A stretch of DNA of 64,000 bases from Siphonodentalium dalli. Lineage: Eukaryota; Mollusca; Scaphopoda; Gadilida; Siphonodentaliidae. A program made the translations under genes and the position numbers. The stretch is taken from NCBI GenBank assembly GCA_032622095.1, contig CP136065.1, positions 66,333,031-66,397,030 of the forward strand, written 5' to 3'. Shown here in pieces: positions 35,899 through 47,530 of the stretch (its first letter is position 1; each line of letters opens with the position of its first letter). Under the pieces are notes generated by a model. It worked only from the letters and a program-made list of their open reading frames with translations. It was not told the origin of the DNA and made no database searches.

Positions 35899-36440
35899 AT
35901 GCTATAGCGCGCATATCCTACAGGTCTGGGTGAACCACTGATCAATCAATAATAGCCCGATCGGGCTAAAATAGACCGATCGGTCTTTCACAGCCAGCGT
36001 GAATCTTGGATAAAGGGAGTAGCCCTACTCTAAATTGTTCTTTCAAGTGAAATGGGCCTCCCATACATGAAACGCCTTATCTATATGCTATAGCACGCAT
36101 ATCCTACAGGTCTGGGTGAACCACCGATCAATCAATAATAGCCCGATCGGGCTAAAATAGACCGATCAGGCTAAAATAGACCAATCGGTCTTTCACAGCC
36201 AGCATGAATCTTGGATAAAGGGAGTAGGCCTACTCTAAATTGTTCTTTCAAGTGAAATGGGCCTCCCATACATGAAACGCCTTATCTATATGCTATAGCA
36301 CGCATATCCTACAGGTCTGGGTGAACCACCGATCAATCAATAACAGCCTGATCGGGCTAAAATAGACCGATCGGTCTTTCACAGCCAGCATGAATCTTGG
36401 ATAAAGGGAGTACGCCTACTCTAAATTGTTCTTTCAAGTT
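35899..36440 (+). repeat. Three tandem units carrying GATCGATC-type palindromes
   Basis: Units start ATGCTATAGC at 35899, 36085 and 36290. Each holds AGCCCGATCGGGCT and AGACCGATCGGTCT style palindromes followed by CACAGCCAGC. The second unit has an extra palindrome (about 19 bases), which explains the 186/205 spacing. A diverged relative is at 36610-36680. Confidence 0.8.
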
Positions 36441-36915
36441 ACAACCATTTTTTGGTAAAAAATTAATTCTGATTTATTTTGAAACTAATGAAAGACAAGG
36501 TATAATTGTTGCTGGTATTAATTAATATTCATTATAAATTTGAACAAATCTTCAAGCAAACAAAATTTCAATATTCAAGAAATCTCTTACAACAGTGACC
36601 ACGGTGTCAGAAAGATCAATCGATCTAGTTCAGCACGATTGGTCTATTATGATTTATAGATCGATCGGTGGTTCACTCTATTCATTTCAAATATTGCTTA
36701 TAATTTACATTTAGAGAAGTCAATAATTCGCATGCAGATAACTTCACCTTGAATTCAGCCAAATATGTTGACGTTAGATTAGAAGGCAGAATTCCCAGAT
36801 TTGTTTATTATTGGTGAACCTGGATAATTTCGGAGGTGTGCCAATCGTCTTTTGCACACTGTGAATACATACTCATTCTCTCCTAAATTTGCAAACATTC
36901 TATAGGGTCATTCCA

Positions 36916-38793
36916 TGTCACGTGTGTTACATTTTGCACGAAATTTTTGTGATATTTTCAAGCAGCATTTGGTGTGCATTCAATATAATATAAAATGATT
37001 CACTGTATAGTCGAGATAATAAACCCATCATAACTATGCGATCGGTCCTTAAGGCTGTGTAGTAAATGTATTACTGTACCATGCTTGTATATGACTGTCA
37101 CGTGTGTTACAGCGCACAAATGAGAAAAAAAGAACCTCTGTTTTCTATGCAAATAGTCTGCGAAGTTACTTGTCTGATACATAATTGGCGCTTTTTTCCA
37201 ATAAGAAAAAAGACTCTACATGTACTTCAATGTGCAATTAGTACTTTTAATGAGAGTTGAATGTATTTCTCGCCCTGATAGCATATTCACTGTCACGTGT
37301 GTTACATCACTCTGTCACGTGTGTTACGCGTGCGAAACCAGTATCCTATTTTCAATCAGTTCATAACCGATTGTCAATTTTATGCACAAGTTTTGTTTCA
37401 AAAGAAAGATGATTTTATGCATATTACAGCAGAACATAACAAAATTTAATATCAATTCATAAGAAGAGAGGTACAAGGGAACATGACATTACTAGACATA
37501 AACAAAGCCCATTGTTGGTAAACAACAATTACAACATCATTAGATAGAAAGTATTTGTTCACAATCCATTTAACTGTTTAACAAAGCTAGCTACAGAGAA
37601 TACTTTGGTTAAGTTTTCTTAAACCACTAAAATGTGAGACCATATTACTGGTATATATCTGATGTATGGTATATTATGACTGAAATGAAGCTTAAGGGGT
37701 ATTAAAAGCTTCAAACTTCAAATTGAACGCTGTGGGTGCACACCCTTGACGTGTTCCAGAATCGGCTTGATTATGAATGCACGAATGACTTACAACATAT
37801 GACACCAATCCCTCTAGATATTGTGAAGGTATAACATACACTGTCATACTTAATTCATTGCCACCAAAACTGTTCTGTAGAGAATTCAGATGAGCGTTTG
37901 TTCTTACTGTATCAAGAAGAAACTAACAGAACACTCTTCACTGCTACTAGTACATGTACACTAGATGCTGCAGATGCAATAATTCCTATCACTTTAGTAC
38001 CGGTAAATATTCTGGAGCCATGTACAAGTGTAGATTTGATGTATTTGAGCATGACTGGGGGCCAGAAATAGTGGGTTTTGTAACTTTTGGAAGTACATGT
38101 AAAAGATTATTTGTCAATTTGCTATTTTACCAGATAAAATGAGTCAACCATACACAATTAAGACCCGATGCATACACCTCATCAGTGTAATTTTAATCCA
38201 TTTTCTAATTAATATTGATTAATTATTGTATTTTGGATTACTAAGATCTATCATTGAAAAGATGTGACAGTCCACTTATAGTCAGACCAATATGAAGGAT
38301 CATATTTCAGATGTGTTTTGGGATAGAGGAGTCTGCAGATCTGTTTTGAGATCAATATTATGAATTTCCTATTGATAATCTGTATGTGGAGGTGTTAGCC
38401 AGACACCTGTGATGCGTTCAGTTCAGAACAGGTTCTAATGCTTAGCTGCAGATGTCAGAAATTAATTAACATATCCAAATGAGTGTGTGAATCTAGTCTG
38501 TTTACAGATATTAATAGCAACATAATTAATCTATAAACAGCTTTCAGAAGTCTTGGACCCATGTTTTCAATCACTATAAGCCTTGTGTCATTTTTGTAAC
38601 ACATGTGACGTCACGTGTGTTACAGAAATTAAACCATGCATTTATTTGGGCATTAGGTGGTGATCAAGTTCAACAAGTTTTTCCCGAAATTGTCCGGGAA
38701 TGTTTCTACCTTTGAATATGTAATAATGTGAAACATTGTGCAGTATTTCCAGTTTTAAGTAAAAAATACTGATAATTCTGTCACGTGTGTTAC
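36916..38793. repeat. Six dispersed copies of a TGTCACGTGTGTTAC motif
   Basis: Copies lie at 36916-36930, 37096-37110, 37291-37305, 37313-37327, 38610-38623 (one base short of the 15-mer) and 38779-38793, all on the plus strand. An inverted variant, GTAACACATGTGACG, lies at 38596-38610. Flanking sequence is not obviously shared between copies. The motif contains CACGTG, an E-box. I saw no other copies in the window. Confidence 0.8.
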
Positions 38794-39300
38794 AAGCCAA
38801 ATGTGAATTTCCTGACAATTTTTATTCTTGATATGCATCATATATCCAAGTACTAGTAGCAGGCATGCCTACAGAATAAGGTGGTCATTGTTTGTAAAAT
38901 GACATGTGAATCAGTTTGTTAATCGTAACATTTTTTCCTAGACAGCATCAGCATTTCAACATGTATATAGGATCAATTGTTTGGCTATAGTAGCCATAAG
39001 TTTGAACACTGATGTGCAAGGCATACACCAGTCTGGAGTCAACTACATACCCACATATAAAAAATAGTATCAGTATGAATCTGAGTGTATGTTTACATAG
39101 ACTGGGCATACACATGTACAATCCACATACAAATATTTTTTCCTGATAAATTGGATCAACATTATGGCGAAAAAAAAAAAATTGTGACCCTGAGTCCAAT
39201 TTGAATTTTTTTGTGTTGTGGACCACTTTGCGTGGAATGGCCCTATATATAATATATATACAGAGTGTGAAAACTTTGTTAGTTGCCAATTGCCAATTAA

Positions 39301-39594
39301 TTGTCGACATTTTACTTAGAAAACTTGAATGCAAAAACTATTATTATTATTTTATTTTTTTTATTTTTGTTGAATCTACTTTTGGTTATCGACATGCCGG
39401 CTATTGTTTTTGGCTGTTCTCTCAGCCGTGCGTGCCAGCCGATCATCGTTATTCGGCCGGTTCCGATATCCTCCGAATATCATTCCATGACACTCCGCGC
39501 GCTGATTCGCTCAGAAAATGTGTTTGTATCTGAGAAGATTTCTTACTCTGATCGCAGTTTTCAACAATTTAATACAGGGCGAGTACCACACTAA
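39301..39594 (+). other. Unrecognised 97-codon frame in a CpG-richer patch
   Basis: The frame starts in AT-rich DNA with a hydrophobic stretch and passes into a GC- and CpG-richer segment (39390-39520) beginning MPAIVFGCSLSRACQPI. No family match comes to mind. It could be a first exon, a relic or chance. Confidence 0.15.
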
Positions 39595-40135
39595 TAATAT
39601 GCCACATTGGGGTTTTCTTTCTAGTTTTTTATGACCTTTCTTGTGGTATATCGGGCACAGTTCTGTCTGACATCAAATATATACCCACCGGGAGTGAAGC
39701 TAATGACTTTAATATTAAGGACAAAACTGATGCCATTGTGAAAACATCCAAAAGATATCGCGAATCGAGATCGATAAATTCAGCACCCAAAGAAACGTAC
39801 ATACATGTACTACTAAACGTGTAACGCCAAACACCCGGTCATTAGAAACGTACTATTAAATCGCGTACCGATTTCGCCGATTCGTGGTATTGACGATCAG
39901 TGTTTTTTTTCTTCTATTTTTGCCGGCGGGTCAATAAAATGTTTAGGGTCGAAGCAAAAAATAGGGTCGGTCGAGAAACCCAAACCAAAACACTTATTTT
40001 CTTTTCAAGACCTGATAAGAAATATTGACACTTACAGTATGGTACATCGGAAATTGGAAATCTCCTCGGCTCGTTCTCGGCAGTGCCGAATGCCGAGGGC
40101 TAATTAAAAGGACTGCATGGTATACCAACTTACTG

Positions 40136-40452
40136 CCAATACTGGTGCTGAAGGGGTCACTCTCACCAAAAAAAGTGCTGAAGGGTACACAGGATTTTCA
40201 AAATGTGCTGAAGGGTACACAGGGTTTGAAATGTCGTTCTGAAGGCATTCAGTTTTCGTATCTGCAATGATTTCTGTTAGAGAATAATTGTTTACATTCC
40301 AATGAATATTAAAATGTACTGAAAACAAACTGCTAATGGGCGCCAAACTTTCATAAACACAATTTAAGTAATGGTGTTCGTGCCAATCACAAATCATGTG
40401 TACCCTTCAGCACTTTTTTAGGTGAGAGTGACCCCTTCGGCAATACTGGTGT
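40136..40452. mobile_element. ~317-bp MITE-like inverted repeat
   Basis: Arms of about 45-57 bases are inverted copies: GCTGAAGGGGTCACTCTCAC at 40147 and GTGAGAGTGACCCCTTCGGC near 40421. The left arm also repeats GTGCTGAAGGGTACACAGG internally (near 40175 and 40204). Confidence 0.65.
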
Positions 40453-40479
40453 CTCACTCTCAGAAGTGCCTAAAAATTT

Positions 40480-40826
40480 AGTGAACGTTCAGACGACCAG
40501 GATACAATCTTAAGTGGATGAATCGGGCCCGACGAGATTTTGAATAGTTTGTTCACACGATTGCGATGTTGTCGTACAAGATGATATCGTAAAGCATGTG
40601 ATTGACTACCATGCGATCTTTCCAGTCACGATTTTTACGTACACACGACTGCAATTACATCGCAAGTTGAGGTATCGAAGGATACGCCACAATTTAGAAT
40701 CTAAAATCAAACTTGATATTATTTTTTGACGTGAGCATGCGCAATCTAACTACCGGTTACTTCCTACGACAAAAATCCTTCCACTTACGATTGAATCGTG
40801 GTCGTCTGAACGTAACAACGTTCACT
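40480..40826. mobile_element. 347-bp MITE with AGTGAACGTTCAGACGACC ends
   Basis: The left end at 40480 and the right end (GGTCGTCTGAACG ... CGTTCACT) are inverted, with a small insertion in the right copy. Subterminal CAATCTTAAGTGGA pairs with TCCACTTACGATTG. No coding capacity. Confidence 0.65.
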
Positions 40827-40888
40827 TAAATTAAAATAAAATTTGATGGATTATTCATTTCCCATGGCATCGGTACAGTTATTTTTAA

Positions 40889-41021
40889 TTGTTGGAAATT
40901 TTTGTAAAAAAAAAAACGAAAAAACAGATATCCCCACCCCTACTTATTACATAATTAGTAGGGGTGGGGATATCCGATGTTTTCGGTGTTGTTGGCAATT
41001 TGACACAAATTTCCAACAACT
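40889..41021. repeat. Imperfect hairpin with GATATCCCCACCCCTACT core
   Basis: 40929-40947 and 40956-40976 pair almost perfectly around TTACATA. Outer GTTGGAAATTT / AAATTTCCAAC arms pair at 40889 and 41009. A poly-A run interrupts the left side. Confidence 0.7.
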
Positions 41022-41301
41022 GTGATTATTGGATACCCGATTGTCGAGTCAATCTCATTTCAACATTCTGAATCGGGGTTGGCGATATAAGTTCGGGAAA
41101 ATAAAACTCACCTCAACTCGGACTAGTCGTAGGTTCATCCAGTTAGCCGATCTGCAGGACTGTTGAATCTTCGAATACTGTATTTAACTCAATGTTTTGC
41201 AACTCAAATCTACATCAACTTCCAAGTTCGCGCCATTGTTGTAGAAAATCCTTGACATTAACAAATACTTCCGGTCCGTGTTCCGGCCATATTCCGGCTT
41301 G

Positions 41302-42217
41302 AGCGAGGAAACCGCCGAAACCGCCAAAATGAAACGAGATCTCGTTTGATTATTTCGCTTTCCGCGGGGCGAAGAAATCAAACGACAGAACCGCCGAAAG
41401 CGAGATAATGAAACGAGATTACGTTTCATTTTGGCGCTTTCCGCGGATCCCTCGCGTGACAATATGTGTGCGCGTCTGGACATTTTGGCGCTGTCCGCGG
41501 TTTCGGCGGTTTCCGCGACTGGCGGATTTCATATTCCCTCGTTTGATTATTTCGCTTTCGGCGCTTTCATCGAGGCGAGAAAATCAAAAGACAGAACCGC
41601 CGAAAGCGAAATAATGAAACGAGATTTCGTTTGATTTTGTCGCTTTCGGCGGTTTCGGCGGTTCCCTCGCGTGGTGATCTGTGTGTGCAACAGGTGTTTT
41701 GTCGCTTTCGGCGGTTCCCGCGGTTCCCTCGCGTGGTGATCTGTGTGCGCAGCCAGATGTTTTGTCGCTTTCGGCGGTTTCCGCGACTGGCGGATTTCAT
41801 ATTCCCCGCCCCGTTGCGAGTTGGCCCTAACAGTATTCCATAGTTAGGGCCAACTCGCAACGGGGCGGGGAATATGAAATCCGCCAGTCGCGGAAACCGC
41901 CGAAAGCGACAAAACATCTGGCTGCGCACACAGATCACCACGCGAGGGAACCGCGGGAACCGCCGAAAGCGACAAAACACCTGTTGCACACACAGATCAC
42001 CACGCGAGGGAACCGCCGAAACCGCCGAAAGCGACAAAATCAAACGAAATCTCGTTTCATTATTTCGCTTTCGGCGGTTCTGTCTTTTGATTTTCTCGCC
42101 TCGATGAAAGCGCCGAAAGCGAAATAATCAAACGAGATTTCGTGGCGAGGGAACCGCGGGAAGCGAAATAATCAAACGAGATTTCGTTTCATTTTGGCGG
42201 TTTCGGCGGTTTCGTCG
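41302..42217. mobile_element. GC-rich long inverted repeat element
   Basis: 41538-41831 and 41843-42136 are perfect inverted copies (294 bp arms, 11-nt loop), checked base by base. Outside them, imperfect homologous blocks extend to terminal inverted repeats of about 45 bases (41302-41348 and 42170-42217; ACCGCCGAAACCGCCAAAAT). The arms are themselves built of repeated GCTTTCGGCGGTTCC-type and GAAACGAGATTTCGTTT-type units. The longest plus and minus frames are identical because of the symmetry and are not evidence of a gene. A transcript from either strand would fold into long double-stranded RNA. Confidence 0.85.
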
Positions 42218-42570
42218 CGACACCCGGAACATGCCGGTAAACCGACCAGTTTAGCGAATGAAGATGCAACGCAGTAGCACCTGAAAGAAAAACATAGCAT
42301 ATGAAATCACGGCTTATAAACGGTGTCTCGTATTAAAACGAATGGGAATATCATACTAGTAAATAAATCAAATCGATATAAAACATGCAGTTTCTAGAAA
42401 TATGCGTACGTCTACGAATAAGCTGGCACTTTCCCCTCAATGAGATAAGTAGACTTTAGTGTAATTTTAACTTTCTAAATACAGGAACCCCAAAGGGACG
42501 TATTTAAAGTTACCCCTTGCGATAAGTGGGTAGACTGTATGTCTATAAACGGGGGGCGAGGGTGCTTGCC

Positions 42571-42927
42571 CATATGGGGCGCCATCCCTGCAAATATTCG
42601 TTTTCGGAGATATCTCCTCGTAATTCGGAGATATCTCCTCCTTTTCGTGGAGATATCTCCTTGGAATTGCAATTCCTAGCAGATATCTGCTTGGACTATG
42701 GTCCATTGTGGAGATATCTGCTTGGATCCAAGGAGATATCTGCTTGGATTATGGAGATATCTCCTTGGATCCAAGGAGATATCTCATCGCAACTACGAGA
42801 TCTCCATATTCCAAGCAGATATCTCCTTGAAACCGAGGAGATATCTCCATATGTGCGAGCAGATATCTGCTTGGACCCAAGGAGATATCTCCGAAAACGA
42901 ATATTTGCAGGGATGGCGCCCCATATG
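42571..42927. mobile_element. 357-bp MITE with array of GGAGATATCTCC palindromes
   Basis: 48-bp perfect terminal inverted repeats (42571-42618 and 42880-42927) begin CATATGGGGCGCC. The interior and inner TIR ends hold twelve AGATATCT cores plus one shortened AGATCT, flanked by GG/CC or GC/GC. These are joined by CTTGGATCCAAGG-like linkers that are palindromic too. No coding capacity; the frames across it are fortuitous. Confidence 0.85.
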
Positions 42928-42929
42928 CC

Positions 42930-43980
42930 CATGTATGAATTCAAGGGCCCGCTATTCAATTTTGGCAACGATGTTCAGGAAGGGTGAGAAAATATGGCCG
43001 AATACGCTGATGATCATTCACATGAATCAGTAATAATTAATGAGTGGGTGACATCCCTTAATTACCCCTGGATCTTGAATACAAGATAGAATAGAACTGC
43101 GAATACTATACGTACCATGCAGTTAAGAAACTATATACATGTAGTATAGAATACTATTCGATAGTTATCTCATACTAATATCACAATTTTCACAAGTACC
43201 ACTTAACAGAGGGGTATTACTATACCGGTATATGAATTCCGCGTACATCTTGAAATTGGCCTGAAAATAGGGGAGTGATTCCCTCATTAACGGTCGTTGC
43301 AAATTATTGGGGACATACGTTAATTGCGATACCTGTAAATAACGATTTCGTTGTTTCCATTATTTGGTATGGGAAACCGAAATATTTGTTAGCAGGCCTT
43401 TCGATCCTCATAATCTCTTTGTTTTATTTCATATATAATGGGCTTATATTTGTGAGTATATATTGACTGGAATTTTGCATTACTTGTGCTTTTACTTGCG
43501 TTTCGAACGTTGGTTACAATATATCGCAATTTCAATATCGTATATACTGAACACGAGCTCTTTGTTGTTGCCGCACAGGGTGTGTGCGTGGAAATCTGAG
43601 CGACAGCATCATCTACCACAATCGAATCAAGCAATAATAAATAATTATGGTTGAGTTTATATATATTCTTGGAGCCTCTCAGGTTTCCTTATTCATATAC
43701 AGGGCCCATATTTAGAGGACACTATATTAGAGTTCCTTGTTGAATATTAAAGCATATAGTTTCTCATCTCTAAAATACTTGTGAATGAATATACCACATA
43801 TGTGGCGTGATCATAATTGACGAATAATCTATTATAGGATCTGAAATCCAAATATCAGTGAATAGTATATAGACCCAGGGGCAATATACATAAGCTTCTG
43901 ATCGACACAAAAGCACACCAAGATGGCCATCTCAATACCTAAAGTACTATACGTCAGGAGAGTACGTCTTATATTGATAG
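42930..43980. other. Non-coding stretch with short frames
   Basis: A 63-codon frame at 43275-43466 (plus) has a hydrophobic C-terminal half but no recognised family and no splice or promoter support. No repeats were seen. Confidence 0.4.
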
Positions 43981-44130
43981 TACTTAATAGGGGACCTGTG
44001 GTTCAATCTACTTCGACAGAATAGGTTATATATTTACTATTCCATGGAAATGGAATGTAAATCATTTGTGTAGCCGACACATAATGTAAGATTATTGCCA
44101 GTAATCATGAAAATCTGAGAATTCGGTAGA

Positions 44131-44626
44131 TCATGCCATGAATCTCTACTTTAGCTACGCCCATATAGAGATCATACTCCACTAGTACACAACCTGGGAA
44201 CGTTTTGATGTTGTGACAGGAAAGTTTATAACATTGAAAAGGCAGTGCAGGTAATATATTTCTTAGTTATTACCTGTTCCTTAATAATGTAATTCGAAAT
44301 TGCATGATTTAAGTATCTTAATTATTTGTGAGCGATTTGGTTTTGCTTTGCTTACAATTTTGGGAATTTATTTATAAAGTTTATTGCGATATCGGCTCAC
44401 AAAAAAAGCATGTAATCTTGAGCTGGGACCACCCCCTAATTTGAAGTAGATTAAGGAACAAGTATTAACAAAGACATATATTCTATACCTTGTTTGTTCA
44501 ATGTTATATTATCAAGTTCCCTGTCAGAACATCAAAAGGTTCACAAGTTTTTTGTGAACCTTTTGATGTCTGACAGGGAACTGGTGTAATATGTAGTTGG
44601 AGTAGAGATTCATGGCATGAATGATC
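44131..44626. mobile_element. Imperfect foldback element, ~495 bp
   Basis: GATCATGCCATGAATCTCTACT at the left matches, inverted, AGTAGAGATTCATGGCATGA at 44601-44620. An inner pair is TACCTGTTCCTTAAT near 44271 and TTAAGGAACAAGTA near 44452. A hairpin at 44515-44582 pairs AACATCAAAAGGTTCACA with its complement across a T-rich loop with one bulge. Confidence 0.55.
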
Positions 44627-44629
44627 TAA

Positions 44630-46430
44630 GAGTTTGGATACTTTTTATATAACATTACTGTAAATTACTTCCGTTACCCAAAATGGATTTGGCTGTAGGG
44701 TCTCTAGGGTGCATGTACATGTGCCATGTATTTAACTGGATGATTAATCCCATGTATTAGTTTAAGCCTACCCATTCATCTGAACGAATGTTCAGCTAAT
44801 AAGTCCTACTCATTCTGACTTCTTGTCGAATTTCCCTATATGAATGAATGGGATTCCATAGCATTTCTCTGCTCGCCATCTGCGTATTGGATATACAGTG
44901 CTTAACCAGGTCTAGGTGAAGACCATTCAAGAACCAAAAACTTTATAGGGTCGACACCTACTCAGATAAATTCAATACAACATCAATGGCCAACCTCTGT
45001 TAAACTTAACCCGTTGTCTTTGACCAGTAGTTCCCTTATGATATACATTATGTTCAAATGTTACCAAGTGATTACTGTAAACAAAAGAATATGAATCATC
45101 CTGCACTTTTATTATCTGTTTGTTTCTGTCATCTGCTTAATTATTTCTTCAACATCCCTCCGGATGACGCCCTCCAATAGACCATTCCAATCTACATTGT
45201 AGTACTGAGCAGGATACTTCATTCAGTAAAGAAAGAGTAATTTAAACAGACATGGCTCATTCAGATTTGGAGGGAATGAAAACAAAATATTGACATATAG
45301 GCTTCATATTATGGTCTGAATGGCACTTGCCATAGTCACAGCCATTTTCAAATTTTCTCCAAAAGTCAGACATACGTTCTTTATTTCTACCATATCAGGA
45401 ATAGATTAACACCGAATGCACTTTTCTGTTCCATGTTGTGCAAATGGCTTCTTTTTTTTTTGGGTTCCAAACACCGTGTTCACAATTGCATTTTTCATCA
45501 GTTCAATGCGTCTCTTAGGGTTACAGCATGCTCATAGAAAGGTGGTTCAGATATTTATCAACCTGTTTCAATACCAAGAAAAAGTCAAAACCAAATAATA
45601 TTATCTGTATTTTGGAGCGCAAAACGCCATGTGGCTTTGAGAATATGGAGAAAAAAATTGGTCAATTACAGACATCTCCTTATTATTTAAATTTTATTTG
45701 TTTTCATGCCGATAAAGTTTTTATTTTTGGGAAAACAGATTCATACAAGTACAAATGAGCAAAAAATAAACAATTAACACTTTGTTCAACTAATTCCATT
45801 CACTGGAAGGGGTGGGGTCTAACGACATGCTCCTATATTTGAGCTGCTATACATAATGGTAGTATACAAGAGACTCTTGTAAGCTATCATCACTTATAGC
45901 CGATATATATACATGTAAGAACAGTGCTTAAAGGCTGTGCGGAGTGGGGTGGGTTTAGCAAGTCCCTGCGCCCCAAGTAATAATATCATAGTTCCAGTCA
46001 TACAAATTTGAATTTTATATTATTGAATCAATCTCAACTACTTGAATTTAAATTTTAGTGTGTGTGCTCAGAGCCTTTGCATATATTACATTAATGGAAC
46101 TTCAATACTATATGTTGGAAAATGTGTAACTGAAATGAAGGTGAATAAATGATATCTGAATACACCCATATTCACCAGTATAATAACAGACTCAGTAAGA
46201 AAAACGTCTGCCATTTACAAAGTTAAATTTTAGCTGCTATATTTTATAATATTATTTGTATTTTGCTTTCATCCTCAAATTCTTTCATTTGTTGCAGTGT
46301 TCCCGCTGAACACCTGGCTAATGACATTTTAAACTGGTGACATTAAATAAGACATCTATTAACACAGCCTCTAATAAATAGGAACTTGTGGCAAAAGTAA
46401 ATAATTTTTTCCCTAACATTTTCAAGAAAC
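44630..46430. other. Non-coding, nothing recognised
   Basis: Short frames only; no tandem or inverted structure stood out. Confidence 0.45.
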
Positions 46431-46440
46431 TGGGACAGAA

Positions 46441-46830
46441 ATGTTAATATTTTTAGAGAAATATTTATTGAAAATCTATTTTAACAAGACAGTCAATGAC
46501 TGTGGGGTCGCTCACCAGACTGCAAAGACTGATAAGACTGGGACTCTGGAGACCAAAACAGTCAGCACTTTTCATAATCACTTTAAAAGAAGTAGATTTA
46601 AACAGGATATGTGGCTAGAGAGACTTCAAGTATGTAGCTTGGTGAAAATCCACCTTGAAATTGCCAACTGTACACTGCTGATCACCCCCCTCCTCCAGCT
46701 CAACAAGTCCCCTCCCGACCGGGTTCCAGACTCCCAAGTCTTAGGTTGGAATTTCACAACCGACACCTCAAACTTTCTCAATTGTTGGAAATTTCCAATC
46801 TCACAAGCGCCTTTTTCTAAAACCATTTAA
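46441..46830 (+). other. Unrecognised 129-codon open frame
   Basis: This is the longest frame outside obvious repeats. It starts MLIFLEKYLLKIYF in AT-rich DNA and continues into a GC-richer part with KSPPDRVPDSQVLGW. No domain, signal or homologue is recognised, an antisense frame overlaps its end, and no splice or promoter signs were seen. It may be chance or part of a degraded element. Confidence 0.15.
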
Positions 46831-46959
46831 ACATGTTTGAAGCCCAATTATCCATGGACCCAAAACACAATACATGTATGTCAGACCAATCAGTCAGGTG
46901 GTTCCAAGGTAGATGTTTTAATGAATTTGGTATTTCGATGATTTTATTGGACACAAAAG

Positions 46960-47530
46960 TGTTAACTCCCCATAGCCTGCCATTTCTTGACAGGTTGACC
47001 TCATTTTAACAAATCTGAATCTCAGTCACTAAAGGATCCTCCTGATTCCTCCATACTATATGTATTAAAGCTAAATAGTCCAAACTCTCTTGAGAAGACA
47101 TTTTAAGAATTACTATAGAGACATATAGTTATGTCCCTGGTCCCACGGTGGGACCAGGGACATAACTATATGTCTCTATAGTAATTCTCCCACCCTATTT
47201 AACCTGGTGACCCCATCTGAATAAATTTGAATCCCAGACACCAAAGAACCCTTCATACATATCATAAATATCAGTAAAATAGACCTGATGGTCCTTGTGA
47301 AGGAAGCATATTAAGAGGGAAACTGTCCCTCGCTTGGCCCCTATTTGACCAGGTGACCCCATTAAAAAAAATCTGCATTGCAGTCAAGGAAGAACATTCC
47401 ATTCTATATAAGCCAACTAGTTCTTGCAAACATATTTTAAGAATTACTATGTAGTGAAATAGTTAAGTCTCTTGCTCTGGCCTTATTTGACTTTGTGATC
47501 CCATTTTCACAAAGGATAAGAATTAACTTC
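46960..47530 (+). repeat. Array of ~150-bp cores (TTTGACCTGGTGACC type)
   Basis: Units with GACCTCATTTTAACAAATCTGA-like text recur near 47000, 47205, 47350 and 47490. They share AAGAATTACTAT and the link to the 49.04-49.4 kb element. A perfect palindrome interrupts the series at 47106-47188. Confidence 0.6.
47106..47188. repeat. 83-bp perfect palindrome (41-bp arms, 1-nt centre)
   Basis: The left arm starts AGAATTACTATAGAGAC and the centre is CCCACGGTGGG. It includes core sequence (AAGAATTACTAT), so it arose by inverted duplication within the array. Confidence 0.9.

Noticed and set aside
41567-42043. 158-codon arginine-rich frame, the longest in the window
   Set aside because: It lies in a perfect palindrome made of short subrepeats. 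The same peptide appears on the other strand by symmetry, and no domain is present.
42467-43033. Frames of 79-153 codons with repeated RRYL/EISP peptides
   Set aside because: They simply translate the GATATC palindrome array in several frames and both strands; peptide repeats follow from the DNA.
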